From positions 2,105,713 to 2,169,712 of the forward strand of contig NZ_JMIT01000001.1 in NCBI RefSeq assembly GCF_000731675.1: a stretch of 64,000 nucleotides of DNA. The letters run 5' to 3'. Source of the DNA: Pseudomonas capeferrum (GTDB lineage: Bacteria > Pseudomonadota > Gammaproteobacteria > Pseudomonadales > Pseudomonadaceae). Below, piece by piece: positions 1-8,042 of this stretch (its first letter is position 1; each line of letters starts with the position of its first letter). Under the pieces are notes generated by a model. That model had not been told where the DNA came from and searched no databases. It saw only the letters and a program-made list of their open reading frames with translations. The position numbers were made by a program, and so were the translations under genes.

Positions 1-1974
1 ATCATGCTTCTCGTGGAAGTCAGCTGCGATGCCCAGGCTGCGGGCGCGGCTGCGCACCACGGTCTGCGCGGCAGTGATCGACTCGACCATGACATCGCCC
101 AGGGAACCGGTCTTGATCAGCTGCCCCTTGCCGGGGATCACCACCGCCTCGATGGTCAGCAATTCGCCACCCACCTGGGTCCACGCCAGGCCGGTTACCT
201 GACCGATCTGGTCCTGTTGCTCGGCTAGGCCGTAACGGAACTTGCGCACGCCCAGCAGGTGTTCGAGCTGCTCGCTGGACACTTTTACCTTGACCTGCTT
301 CTGCCCGGTATGTTCCTTGACCACCTTGCGGCAGACCTTGGCAATCTGCCGCTCCAGGCCCCGCACGCCGGCTTCGCGGGTGTAGTAACGGATGATGTCG
401 CGGATCGCCGAGACATCGATCTCGAGCTCTTCCTTCTTCAGGCCGTTGGCCTTGACCTGCTTGGGCACCAGGTACTTGACCGCGATGTTGATCTTCTCGT
501 CTTCGGTGTAGCCCGGCAGACGGATGACTTCCATGCGGTCCAGCAACGCTGGCGGGATGTTCATCGAGTTGGAGGTGCAGAGGAACATCACGTCCGAGAG
601 GTCGTAGTCGACTTCCAGGTAGTGGTCGTTGAAGTTGTGGTTCTGCTCGGGGTCGAGTACTTCGAGCAATGCCGAGGCCGGGTCGCCACGCATGTCGCTG
701 CCCATCTTGTCGATCTCGTCGAGCAGGAACAGCGGGTTGCGCACGCCCACCTTGGTCATCTTCTGGATCAGACGGCCCGGCATGGAGCCGATGTAGGTGC
801 GACGGTGGCCACGAATCTCGGCCTCGTCACGCACGCCGCCCAGGGCCATGCGCACGAACTTGCGGTTGGTGGCGGCAGCAATCGACTCGGCCAGCGAGGT
901 CTTACCGACGCCAGGCGGGCCGACCAGGCACAGCACCGGGCCGCGGATCTTCTTCACGCGCTTTTGCACGGCAAGGTATTCAAGGATGCGTTCCTTGACC
1001 TCTTCGAGGCCATAGTGGTCGGCATCAAGGATTTCCTCGGCCTTGGCCAGGTCCAGGCGCACCTTGCTCTGGGCCTTCCACGGCACCTGGACGAGCCAGT
1101 CGAGGTAGGAGCGAACCACCGTCGCTTCAGCCGACATCGGCGACATCTGCTTGAGCTTGTTCAGCTCGGCCTGGGCCTTGGTCAGGGCATCCTTGGGCAG
1201 GCCAGCGGCTTCGATGCGCTTTTTCAGCTCTTCGACTTCGTTGTGGCCTTCGTCGCCATCACCGAGCTCTTTCTGAATGGCCTTCATCTGCTCATTCAGG
1301 TAGTACTCGCGCTGGCTGCGCTCCATTTGCTTTTTGACCCGACCACGGATGCGCTTCTCGACCTGCAACAGGTCGATCTCGGCATCCAGCAGCGCCAGCA
1401 CGTGCTCGACGCGGGTCGTCAGGTCGACGATCTCGAGGATTTCCTGCTTCTGCTCGATCTTCAGCGCCATGTGCGCGGCCATGGTATCGACCAGGCGCCC
1501 AGGCTCTTCGATGCTGTTCAACGACGACAGTACTTCGGCGGGCACTTTCTTGCCCAACTGCACGTACTGCTCGAATTGCGACAGCAACGTGCGCACGAAG
1601 ACTTCCGACTCGCGCTCGGCGGCATCGACTTCATCGATCAGGGAAACTTCGGCACGGATGTGCCCTTCTACTTCGGTGAAGCGCTCGACCGCACCGCGCT
1701 GCTCGCCCTCGACCAGCACCTTGACGGTGCCATCGGGCAGTTTCAGCAATTGCAACACGGTGGCAACGGTACCGACACGGTACAGGGCGTCTTCGCCTGG
1801 ATCGTCATCGGCCGGGTTCTTCTGGGCCAGCAGCAGAATCTGCTTCTCGCCCGTCATCGCTGCCTCAAGGGCTTCGATGGATTTTTCGCGCCCCACGAAC
1901 AGCGGGATGACCATGTGCGGGTAAACAACGACATCGCGCAATGGCAAAAGAGGCAAGTCGAGGGTGGTCTTCAT
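1..1974 (-). CDS. lon: Lon ATP-dependent protease (3' end cut by window edge)
   Basis: Cytoplasmic AAA+ serine protease that degrades misfolded and regulatory proteins. The reading frame opens at the ATG at 1974 ([20 protein letters not shown]) and runs without a stop to base 1, giving 658 visible residues. Visible in order are the N-terminal substrate-binding domain, a coiled-coil stretch, the Walker A motif GPPGVGKT, the Walker B motif FLLDEID and the sensor/arginine-finger region. The peptidase domain is only begun, so the catalytic Ser-Lys dyad lies outside the window. It is the last gene of the tig-clpP-clpX-lon series, with its own upstream terminator and a heat-shock-type promoter. Family assignment is certain; completeness cannot be judged. 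Confidence 0.97.
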   Translation of the reverse strand, partial: MKTTLDLPLLPLRDVVVYPHMVIPLFVGREKSIEALEAAMTGEKQILLLAQKNPADDDPGEDALYRVGTVATVLQLLKLPDGTVKVLVEGEQRGAVERFTEVEGHIRAEVSLIDEVDAAERESEVFVRTLLSQFEQYVQLGKKVPAEVLSSLNSIEEPGRLVDTMAAHMALKIEQKQEILEIVDLTTRVEHVLALLDAEIDLLQVEKRIRGRVKKQMERSQREYYLNEQMKAIQKELGDGDEGHNEVEELKKRIEAAGLPKDALTKAQAELNKLKQMSPMSAEATVVRSYLDWLVQVPWKAQSKVRLDLAKAEEILDADHYGLEEVKERILEYLAVQKRVKKIRGPVLCLVGPPGVGKTSLAESIAAATNRKFVRMALGGVRDEAEIRGHRRTYIGSMPGRLIQKMTKVGVRNPLFLLDEIDKMGSDMRGDPASALLEVLDPEQNHNFNDHYLEVDYDLSDVMFLCTSNSMNIPPALLDRMEVIRLPGYTEDEKINIAVKYLVPKQVKANGLKKEELEIDVSAIRDIIRYYTREAGVRGLERQIAKVCRKVVKEHTGQKQVKVKVSSEQLEHLLGVRKFRYGLAEQQDQIGQVTGLAWTQVGGELLTIEAVVIPGKGQLIKTGSLGDVMVESITAAQTVVRSRARSLGIAADFHEKHD

Positions 1975-2033
1975 GATTTCGCCTCTACAGCGGCCTTTAT
2001 GGCCGGAAACCGGTGGAAATGATGCTTGGACCT

Positions 2034-2063
2034 AATGTGGGGGCACGCCTGGGAAATTACAAG
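2034..2063 (-). promoter_or_regulatory. Sigma-32 (heat-shock) type promoter of lon
   Basis: Reading the minus strand, CTTGTAA is followed after 14 bases by CCCCACAT. This closely resembles the RpoH consensus (CTTGAA, 13-15 bases, CCCCATNT). It lies about 60 bases upstream of the lon start and downstream of the clpX terminator. Heat-shock control of lon is established in other proteobacteria; its use here is inferred. Confidence 0.6.
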
Positions 2064-2081
2064 CGCTTGCGCAGGAAAAGC

Positions 2082-2107
2082 AGAAAGGGGCCCGTAGGCC
2101 CCTTTCT
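2082..2107 (-). terminator. Terminator after clpX
   Basis: A perfect 11-bp stem (AGAAAGGGGCC / GGCCCCTTTCT) closes a 4-base loop, and GCTTTTCC follows on the minus strand. It separates clpX from lon. Confidence 0.75.
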
Positions 2108-2143
2108 TTCTTGCTTGCAACCACCACCTGGTTATCGCCTGGA

Positions 2144-3427
2144 TCAGGCGTCAGGTGCGGCCTTGGCTTGCGGCTCGCTGTTCTCGTAGATCATCAGCGG
2201 CTGCGAAGTACCCTCGATGACGCTCTCATCGATCACCACCTTGCTGACATCCTTCTGCGAAGGGATCTCGTACATGGTGTCGAGCAGCACACCTTCGAGG
2301 ATCGAACGCAGGCCACGGGCACCGGTTTTGCGCTCCAAGGCCTTGCGAGCAACGGCCTTGAGTGCATCGCTGCGGAACTCGAGGTCGACGCTTTCCATCT
2401 CGAACAGCTTGGCATACTGCTTGGTCAGCGCGTTCTTCGGCTCGGTGAGGATCTGCATCAAAGCAGCCTCATCCAGCTCATCGAGCGTCGCCAGTACAGG
2501 CAGACGGCCGACGAACTCGGGGATCAGGCCAAACTTGACCAGGTCGTCCGGCTCGACTTCACGCAGGGACTCGCCAACTTTCTTGCCTTCTTCCTTGCTA
2601 CGTACTTCTGCGCTGAAACCAATGCCACCCTTGGTGGAGCGGTTCTGGATGACCTTTTCCAGGCCCGAGAACGCGCCACCGCAAATGAACAGGATATTGC
2701 GGGTATCAACCTGCAGGAATTCCTGTTGCGGGTGCTTGCGCCCACCTTGCGGCGGAACCGAAGCAACGGTGCCTTCGATCAGTTTCAACAGCGCCTGCTG
2801 CACGCCTTCACCCGATACGTCACGGGTGATGGACGGGTTGTCCGACTTGCGCGAAATCTTGTCGATTTCGTCGATGTAGACAATGCCCATCTGGGCCTTT
2901 TCCACGTCGTAGTCGCACTTCTGCAGCAGTTTCTGAATGATGTTCTCGACGTCCTCACCCACATAACCGGCTTCGGTCAGGGTGGTGGCGTCAGCAATGG
3001 TGAACGGTACGTTCAGCAGACGTGCAAGGGTTTCGGCGAGCAGGGTCTTGCCCGAGCCGGTAGGCCCGATGAGCAGGATGTTGCTCTTGCCGAGTTCGAC
3101 TTCGTCGCCCTTCTTGTCACGCTGGTTAAGGCGCTTGTAGTGGTTGTACACCGCTACGGCCAGCACCTTCTTCGCGCGCTCCTGACCAATCACATACTGG
3201 TCCAGGATGCCGCTGATTTCTTTCGGCGAAGGCAATTTGTGCGCGCTGCTCTCGGCCTGGGCTTCCTGCACCTCCTCACGGATGATGTCATTGCACAGGT
3301 CGACGCACTCGTCGCAGATAAATACCGAGGGCCCGGCAATCAATTTGCGCACTTCGTGCTGGCTTTTGCCGCAGAAGGAGCAATAGAGCAATTTGCCGCT
3401 GTCCTCGCCGTTACGGGTGTCAGTCAT
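2144..3427 (-). CDS. clpX: ClpX, ATPase and specificity subunit of ClpXP
   Basis: AAA+ unfoldase that recognises substrates and feeds them to ClpP. The protein is 427 residues from the ATG at 3427 ([20 protein letters not shown]). An upstream in-frame extension of 15 codons exists, but the internal start gives the normal family length. It has the N-terminal four-cysteine zinc-binding domain (CSFC...CDEC), Walker A GPTGSGKT, a GYVGED pore loop, Walker B VYIDEIDK and the C-terminal small domain. It lies downstream of clpP with about 108 bases between. The minus strand there carries CTTGAAA, 13 bases, CCTTCAT, a weak RpoH-like match (about 3470-3490) that could give clpX its own heat-shock start. 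Confidence 0.98.
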   Translation of the reverse strand: MTDTRNGEDSGKLLYCSFCGKSQHEVRKLIAGPSVFICDECVDLCNDIIREEVQEAQAESSAHKLPSPKEISGILDQYVIGQERAKKVLAVAVYNHYKRLNQRDKKGDEVELGKSNILLIGPTGSGKTLLAETLARLLNVPFTIADATTLTEAGYVGEDVENIIQKLLQKCDYDVEKAQMGIVYIDEIDKISRKSDNPSITRDVSGEGVQQALLKLIEGTVASVPPQGGRKHPQQEFLQVDTRNILFICGGAFSGLEKVIQNRSTKGGIGFSAEVRSKEEGKKVGESLREVEPDDLVKFGLIPEFVGRLPVLATLDELDEAALMQILTEPKNALTKQYAKLFEMESVDLEFRSDALKAVARKALERKTGARGLRSILEGVLLDTMYEIPSQKDVSKVVIDESVIEGTSQPLMIYENSEPQAKAAPDA

Positions 3428-3492
3428 TCGATCGATCCAATCCGGTAGGCTTGCAACACAAGATGAAGGCAATTGCGGGCTTTTTCAAGTCC

Positions 3493-3521
3493 GCAGGTAG
3501 GCGCTTTCGGCGCCCACCTGC
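3493..3521 (-). other. Hairpin between clpP and clpX
   Basis: An interrupted stem (GCAGGT/ACCTGC, one mismatch, GGCGC/GCGCC, loop TTTCG) lies just after the clpP stop. There is no clear T-tract on the minus strand, so it may be a processing site or attenuator in a clpP-clpX transcript rather than a full terminator. Confidence 0.45.
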
Positions 3522-3535
3522 TCTGGCCCCTGGGA

Positions 3536-4177
3536 TCAGGAGGCCAGTTGCCGCTTGTCGTATACCGAGTCGATCAGGCCGTACTCGGCCGCGCGCGAGG
3601 CGCTCATGAAGTTGTCACGCTCGGTGTCGCGCTTGATGGTCTCCAGATCCTGGCCAGTGTGGTAGGCCAGCAACTCGTTCAGACGCGCCTTGATATTGAG
3701 GATTTCCTGGGCGTGGATCTCGATATCGGTAGCCTGGCCCTGGAAGCCGCCCAGCGGCTGGTGAATCATCACACGCGAGTTAGGCAGGCAGTGACGCTTG
3801 CCTTTGGCACCGGCAGTCAGCAGGAAGGCGCCCATGCTGCAGGCTTGGCCGATGCAGATGGTCGAGACGTCCGGCTTGATGAACTGCATGGTGTCGTAGA
3901 TCGACATGCCAGCGGTGACCGAGCCACCCGGCGAGTTGATGTACAGATGGATATCCTTGTCCGGGTTTTCCGCTTCGAGGAACAACATCTGCGCCACGAC
4001 GAGGTTGGCCATGTAGTCTTCTACCGGGCCCACCAGGAAAATCACTCGCTCCTTCAACAAACGCGAGTAGATGTCGTAAGCGCGTTCGCCACGGGCGGAC
4101 TGCTCGATAACCATCGGGACCAGGCCGCCTGCGGCCTGGATGTCAGAGCTCTGCTGAATATAAGAATTGCGGGACAT
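3536..4177 (-). CDS. clpP: ClpP, proteolytic subunit of ClpXP
   Basis: Serine peptidase that forms the tetradecameric proteolytic barrel of ClpXP and ClpAP in the cytoplasm. The protein is 213 residues from the ATG at 4177 ([20 protein letters not shown]). The catalytic triad is visible: Ser114 in GQACSMGA, His139 in MIHQPLGG and Asp188 in the ERDNFM segment. The oxyanion-associated INSPGGSV motif is present. Length and motifs match canonical ClpP1. It is encoded between tig and clpX, the usual proteobacterial order. A ribosome-binding stretch GGGAG lies upstream of the start. Confidence 0.98.
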   Translation of the reverse strand: MSRNSYIQQSSDIQAAGGLVPMVIEQSARGERAYDIYSRLLKERVIFLVGPVEDYMANLVVAQMLFLEAENPDKDIHLYINSPGGSVTAGMSIYDTMQFIKPDVSTICIGQACSMGAFLLTAGAKGKRHCLPNSRVMIHQPLGGFQGQATDIEIHAQEILNIKARLNELLAYHTGQDLETIKRDTERDNFMSASRAAEYGLIDSVYDKRQLAS

Positions 4178-4216
4178 GTCCTGCGCTCACTCCCAAATAG
4201 TCATGGCTTGAATACG

Positions 4217-4244
4217 CACAAGCCAGCGCGAAGGCTGGCTTGTG
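4217..4244 (-). terminator. Hairpin between tig and clpP
   Basis: A perfect 11-bp stem (CACAAGCCAGC / GCTGGCTTGTG) with a 6-base loop directly follows the tig stop. The run after it on the minus strand (CGTATTC) is poor in T, so termination of tig may be partial. Confidence 0.5.
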
Positions 4245-4268
4245 GGGGTTTCCTACGAGAGTAGCGTA

Positions 4269-5582
4269 TTACTCGGCTTCGGCAGGTGCCTCAGCGGGTT
4301 TTACGGCTTCTTCGTACGAGACCGATTTGTCGGTCACAGTCGCTTTCTGCAGAACAGTATCTACAACTTGCTCTTCCAGCACAACCGAACGGACTTCGTT
4401 CAGTTGCTGGTCGTTCTTGTAGTACCAGGAGATGACCTGCTCTGGCTCTTGGTAAGCCGAGGCCATTTCTTCGATCATCTCGCGAACCTTGCCTTCGTCC
4501 GGCTTCAGCTCGAACTGCTTGACCACTTCAGCGACGATCAGGCCCAGGACCACACGGCGCTTGGCTTGTTCGGTGAACAGCTCGGCCGGCAGTTGCTCAG
4601 GCTTGATGTTGCCGCCGAACTGTTGAACAGCCTGCACGCGCAGACGGTTGACTTCGTTCTCCAGCAGGGCTTTTGGCACTTCGATCGGGTTGGCGGCCAG
4701 CAGACCGTCCATGACCTGGTTCTTGACCTTGGCCTTGATCGCCTGACGCAGCTCACGCTCCATGTTCTTGCGAACTTCGGTGCGGAAGCCTTCCAGGGTC
4801 GATTCCTTGATGCCGAACTGGGCGAAGAATTCTTCGTTCAGCTCAGGCAGCGCAGGTGCCGAAACGCTGTTGACGGTGATGGTGAACTCGGCGGCCTTGC
4901 CGGCCAGGTCCAGGTTTTGATAGTCCTCTGGGAAGGTCACGTTGACAACGCGCTCTTCGCCAGCCTTGGCGCCTACCAGGCCATCTTCGAAGCCTGGGAT
5001 CATGCGGCCGGAGCCCAGCACCAGCTGAGTGCCCTTGGCCGAACCGCCAGCGAACACTTCACCGTCTACCTTGCCGACGAAGTCGATGTTGACTTGGTCG
5101 TCGTTCTGCGCAGCGCGCTCAACGGTTTCGAAGCGGGTGTTCTGCTTGCGCAGCACTTCCAGCATGTTGTCCAGGTCGGCGTCAGCCACTTCGGCGCTCA
5201 GGCGCTCGACGTTGATCGACTCGAGGCCGGCAACGGTGAACTCAGGGAACACTTCGAAGATAGCGACGAATTCCAGGTCCTTGCCTTTTTCGAAGGACTT
5301 CGGCTCGACAGCCGGAGCGCCAGCCGGGTTCAGCTTCTGCTCGACCACAGCTTCGTAGAAGGAAGACTGGACCAGATCACCGAACACTTCCTGACGGGCG
5401 TCAGCTTCGAAACGCTGACGGATCACGCTCATCGGTACTTTGCCAGGACGGAAGCCTGCAACCTTGGCGCGACGGGCAGTCTGCTGCAGACGCTTGTTGA
5501 CTTCGGTCTCGACGCGATCGGCCGGGACGGCGATGGTCATGCGGCGCTCGAGAGCGGAAGTGTTTTCAACAGAAACTTGCAT
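4269..5582 (-). CDS. tig: Trigger factor (ribosome-bound chaperone, prolyl isomerase)
   Basis: Binds at the ribosome exit tunnel and assists folding of nascent chains. The protein is 437 residues from the ATG at 5582 ([20 protein letters not shown]), chosen over an ATG six codons upstream because GAGGAATATCC sits directly before it. It has the N-terminal ribosome-binding domain with a GFRPGKVP signature, the FKBP-type isomerase domain in the middle (VDGEVFAGG...[18 protein letters not shown]) and the helical C-terminal domain. It is the first gene of the quality-control series. Confidence 0.97.
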   Translation of the reverse strand: MQVSVENTSALERRMTIAVPADRVETEVNKRLQQTARRAKVAGFRPGKVPMSVIRQRFEADARQEVFGDLVQSSFYEAVVEQKLNPAGAPAVEPKSFEKGKDLEFVAIFEVFPEFTVAGLESINVERLSAEVADADLDNMLEVLRKQNTRFETVERAAQNDDQVNIDFVGKVDGEVFAGGSAKGTQLVLGSGRMIPGFEDGLVGAKAGEERVVNVTFPEDYQNLDLAGKAAEFTITVNSVSAPALPELNEEFFAQFGIKESTLEGFRTEVRKNMERELRQAIKAKVKNQVMDGLLAANPIEVPKALLENEVNRLRVQAVQQFGGNIKPEQLPAELFTEQAKRRVVLGLIVAEVVKQFELKPDEGKVREMIEEMASAYQEPEQVISWYYKNDQQLNEVRSVVLEEQVVDTVLQKATVTDKSVSYEEAVKPAEAPAEAE

Positions 5583-5644
5583 GGATATTCCTCGTTGCAC
5601 AGACGTTAGCCGGCGTTAGCCCGACTCCAGAATCAAGGGCAAGC

Positions 5645-5674
5645 ATTCTAGTGAGTCGCGCAGCAGAAGTCACC
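5645..5674 (-). promoter_or_regulatory. Candidate sigma-70 promoter of tig
   Basis: On the minus strand, GTGACT (-35) and TAGAAT (-10) are separated by 18 bases, about 60-90 bases upstream of the tig start. The -10 matches consensus at 5 of 6 positions and the -35 at 4 of 6. No other gene lies in the roughly 250-base gap upstream of tig. Confidence 0.4.
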
Positions 5675-5829
5675 CCACTCGGGACGACGGGAAACCACGC
5701 CGGTCGATTAACTTGCAGGGCACGTACGGCGTACCGTCGAGCCCGATTCACTTGAGGCTGCGCGCCACCTTGGGCGACCCGCAGCCGAAATACCTTGTCA
5801 AACAACTGCAGCCAGCGAATTCGCCTTCT

Positions 5830-6129
5830 TTATTGAGGGTCGATTTCGTTGAACTGGCAGTACTCTTCCCAGGCCATGCCCAGCGCCTCAGCGACCTCGC
5901 GGTGCGTCTCCAGGCGCATGGCCTGCAGCTGCTCCGGGCTTTCGGCGATCAATTGCAGCGCCAGCTCCCAAGGTTCTATACCTTGCTCCTCGGCCGCATC
6001 TTCGAAGGCCCATTCGATCTGCTGGGCTTGCTCATGCGCATCCAGCTCGCGGATTTCTTCGAGCAGTTGCGGGTTGGCGTCGGCGAAGCGCTGCAGCGCC
6101 ATGGCCTGACGGGCTTCTTTTGCAATCAT
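5830..6129 (-). CDS. Small acidic protein, DUF6388-like
   Basis: The product is 99 residues from the ATG at 6129 (MIAKEARQAMALQRFADANP); GAGGAAAG precedes it at good spacing. It is a rich mix of Glu, Ala and Leu with no membrane segment or signal peptide, and is predicted to be helical throughout. It resembles the Pseudomonas family I recall as DUF6388, of unknown function. It stands alone between tig and the tRNA cluster, in the same direction as tig but about 250 bases upstream of it. The family name is from memory; no function can be assigned. Confidence 0.75.
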   Translation of the reverse strand: MIAKEARQAMALQRFADANPQLLEEIRELDAHEQAQQIEWAFEDAAEEQGIEPWELALQLIAESPEQLQAMRLETHREVAEALGMAWEEYCQFNEIDPQ

Positions 6130-6258
6130 GGGGTCTTTCCTCTGCCGACCGCAGGGCCGGTGCTTCAACCGGCTGAAATCTATCAGCTTTTATTGGGGCG
6201 CCACCAGAGGATTACAAGGGGGATCAGGTGGATTGCCAAACACTTTTCCGCCGCGCAC

Positions 6259-6284
6259 AAAAAAAGCCGCAATCAGCGGCTTTT
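6259..6284 (-). terminator. Rho-independent terminator of the tRNA operon
   Basis: The minus strand reads AAAAGCCGC TGATT GCGGC followed by seven T residues. It is a strong intrinsic terminator at the end of the tRNA transcript. The A-rich arm gives it some activity on the plus strand as well. Confidence 0.85.
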
Positions 6285-6320
6285 CTCGACATCCCACCAC
6301 GCCCGCGTGGTGTAGACAAA

Positions 6321-6440
6321 ACAAAGGCGCCTGATTTTACAATCAAGGCGCCTTCGAAAAATATGGGGTGGACGATGGGAATCGAACCCACTACAACTGG
6401 AATCACAATCCAGCGCTCTACCAACTGAGCTACGCCCACC
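6321..6440 (-). repeat. Duplicated tRNA-His unit, copy A (hairpin 6324-6354 plus tRNA)
   Basis: This block repeats at 6586-6705: an ACAAAGGCGCC...CAATCAAGGCGCC hairpin, then ATATGGGGTGG and a whole tRNA-His gene. The tRNA parts differ at one base (the codon-loop-distal TAG versus TCG in the variable region) and the hairpins at several. The unit probably arose by duplication of tRNA-His with its 3' processing or termination hairpin. Confidence 0.75.
6364..6439 (-). tRNA. tRNA-His (GTG)
   Basis: A 76-base cloverleaf on the minus strand: acceptor GTGGGCG / CGTCCAC, anticodon loop with GTG, TTCGATT T-loop, encoded CCA. The base preceding the 5' end is G and the discriminator is C, as expected for the G-1:C73 identity pair of tRNA-His. 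It is the last tRNA of the transcript. Confidence 0.97.
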
Positions 6441-6488
6441 ATATTGCGGTCTTGCGGTATGTTACAAATGCAGGGTGTTACAGAAGCA

Positions 6489-6573
6489 TGGTGCGGACGA
6501 AGAGACTCGAACTCTTACAGCTTGCGCCGCTGGAACCTAAATCCAGTGTGTCTACCAATTTCACCACGTCCGC
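6489..6573 (-). tRNA. tRNA-Leu (TAG)
   Basis: An 85-base class-II tRNA on the minus strand: acceptor GCGGACG, anticodon stem CTGGA/TCCAG around TTTAGGT (anticodon TAG), long variable arm, encoded CCA. It lies between the two tRNA-His copies. Confidence 0.97.
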
Positions 6574-6585
6574 GTAACGCTTAAA

Positions 6586-6705
6586 ACAAAGGCGCCGGAT
6601 CGTACAATCAAGGCGCCCCTGTAAAATATGGGGTGGACGATGGGAATCGAACCCACGACAACTGGAATCACAATCCAGCGCTCTACCAACTGAGCTACGC
6701 CCACC
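6586..6705 (-). repeat. Duplicated tRNA-His unit, copy B (hairpin 6591-6617 plus tRNA)
   Basis: Second copy of the hairpin plus tRNA-His block described at 6321-6440, lying between tRNA-Leu and tRNA-Arg. The GGCGCC arms of the hairpin are conserved, while the loop differs (GGATCGTACAATCA versus TGATTTTACAATCA). Confidence 0.75.
6629..6704 (-). tRNA. tRNA-His (GTG), second copy
   Basis: 76 bases, identical to the copy at 6364-6439 apart from one base in the variable region. Anticodon GTG, encoded CCA and discriminator C are all present. Confidence 0.97.
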
Positions 6706-6744
6706 ATATTGCGGTACAACTACTTGCTTGCCTAAGCTGCCTGA

Positions 6745-6821
6745 TGGCGCACCCGGCAGGACTCGAACCTGCGACCATCCGCTTAGAAGGCGGATGCTCT
6801 ATCCAGCTGAGCTACGGGCGC
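6745..6821 (-). tRNA. tRNA-Arg (TCT)
   Basis: A 77-base cloverleaf on the minus strand: acceptor GCGCCCG, anticodon loop CTTCTAA (anticodon TCT), T-loop TTCGAGT, encoded CCA. It is the first tRNA of the operon, reading Arg-His-Leu-His. Confidence 0.97.
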
Positions 6822-6928
6822 ATAAGCGATCAGCCTAACCGAACGATGACTCAACAGCGAACTGCCAAACCACTCATTCTGCCCGACTTTGCCAACCAGT
6901 GCTAGGCAGTGCCCGACAAGTGCGGCGA

Positions 6929-6988
6929 ATGTTATAGCCGAGCCGCTAGGTCGTCAACATCTTTTTCTAAAAAATTTAAATTATTTAA
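6929..6988 (-). promoter_or_regulatory. Stable-RNA promoter with UP element for the tRNA operon
   Basis: On the minus strand, TTGACG (6952-6957) is followed after 17 bases by TAACAT (6929-6934; TATAAC overlaps it). A GC-rich discriminator comes next, about 105 bases before tRNA-Arg. Immediately upstream, 6961-6988 is almost pure A and T, as in an UP element. This combination is typical of stringently controlled stable RNA promoters. Confidence 0.65.
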
Positions 6989-7091
6989 GGGGTTAGGGGA
7001 TTTGCCCGACCACCCGCCTTTGCCCTCGGGCCGTGTCGTGCGAGAATGTGCGCTCTTTATTGTTTCCTTCTCGATGGTTAATCACGCGTCT

Positions 7092-7946
7092 ATGACTGCA
7101 CACCTAATCGATGGCAAGGCGATCGCCGCCAGCCTGCGCCAGCAGATCGCTCAACGTGTCGTGGAGCGTCGCCAGCAAGGCCTGCGCACCCCGGGCCTGG
7201 CTGTGATCCTGGTCGGCACCGACCCCGCCTCCCAAGTCTATGTCTCGCACAAGCGCAAGGACTGTGAAGAGGTCGGCTTCATTTCCCAGGCGTTCGACCT
7301 GCCCAGCGAAACCTCGCAGCAAGCCCTGACCGAGCTGATCGACCGCCTCAATGACGACCCGGCCGTCGACGGCATCCTGCTGCAACTGCCGCTGCCCGCT
7401 CACCTGGACGCCTCGCTGCTGCTCGAGCGCATCCGCCCGGACAAAGATGTCGACGGCTTCCATCCGTACAATGTCGGCCGCCTGGCCCAGCGTATTCCGC
7501 TGCTGCGTCCCTGCACGCCGAAAGGCATCATGACCCTGCTCGAAAGCACCGGTCAGGACCTGTACGGCATGAACGCGGTCATCGTCGGCGCCTCCAATAT
7601 CGTCGGCCGCCCCATGGCCATGGAGCTGTTGCTGGCCGGTTGCACCGTCACGGTCTGCCACCGCTTCACCAAAGACCTGGCCGGCCACGTCGGCCGTGCC
7701 GACCTGGTGGTCGTGGCCGCCGGCAAGCCGGGGCTGGTCAAGGGTGAGTGGGTCAAGGAAGGCGCCATCGTCATCGACGTGGGCATCAACCGCCAGGAAG
7801 ATGGCAAGCTGGTTGGCGACGTGGTCTACGAGACTGCCTTGCCACGCGCCGGCTGGATCACCCCAGTGCCGGGTGGCGTCGGCCCGATGACCCGGGCTTG
7901 CTTGCTGGAAAACACGCTGTATGCAGCTGAAGAGCTGCATAAGTAA
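7092..7946 (+). CDS. folD: FolD, methylene-THF dehydrogenase/cyclohydrolase
   Basis: Bifunctional enzyme of one-carbon metabolism (5,10-methylene-THF to 10-formyl-THF, NADP-linked). The protein is 284 residues from the ATG at 7092 ([20 protein letters not shown]), which gives the standard length although the frame is open further upstream. The family signatures are visible: [13 protein letters not shown] with the catalytic Lys, [17 protein letters not shown] and the nucleotide-binding [11 protein letters not shown], then [10 protein letters not shown]. It is monocistronic, transcribed away from the tRNA operon. Confidence 0.98.
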   Translation: MTAHLIDGKAIAASLRQQIAQRVVERRQQGLRTPGLAVILVGTDPASQVYVSHKRKDCEEVGFISQAFDLPSETSQQALTELIDRLNDDPAVDGILLQLPLPAHLDASLLLERIRPDKDVDGFHPYNVGRLAQRIPLLRPCTPKGIMTLLESTGQDLYGMNAVIVGASNIVGRPMAMELLLAGCTVTVCHRFTKDLAGHVGRADLVVVAAGKPGLVKGEWVKEGAIVIDVGINRQEDGKLVGDVVYETALPRAGWITPVPGGVGPMTRACLLENTLYAAEELHK

Positions 7947-7955
7947 GAAAGCGTG

Positions 7956-7991
7956 AAAAAAACGGCACCTATTGCAGGTGCCGTTTTTTTT
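7956..7991. terminator. Bidirectional terminator between folD and glpV
   Basis: The stem AACGGCACCT/AGGTGCCGTT with loop ATTGC is flanked by an A-run on one side and eight T residues on the other. It serves the convergent folD and ABC transporter transcripts. Confidence 0.9.
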
Positions 7992-8042
7992 GCCTGCGGT
8001 TTATCGGCTGACTGTACCGACCTTTGCGCGGTCGTTAGCCGA

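Noticed and set aside
259..2022. Long open frame on the plus strand opposite lon
   Set aside because: The minus strand carries a complete Lon signature over the same span; the plus frame is a GC-rich shadow with no family resemblance.
5713..6315. Plus-strand open frame over the DUF6388-like gene
   Set aside because: The minus-strand gene has a good ribosome-binding site and conserved-looking composition; the plus frame runs into a terminator and has no recognisable content.
6368..6905. Small plus-strand frames across the tRNA cluster (GNRTH-type peptides)
   Set aside because: They are the well-known false translations of antisense tRNA sequence (NRTHDNWNH).
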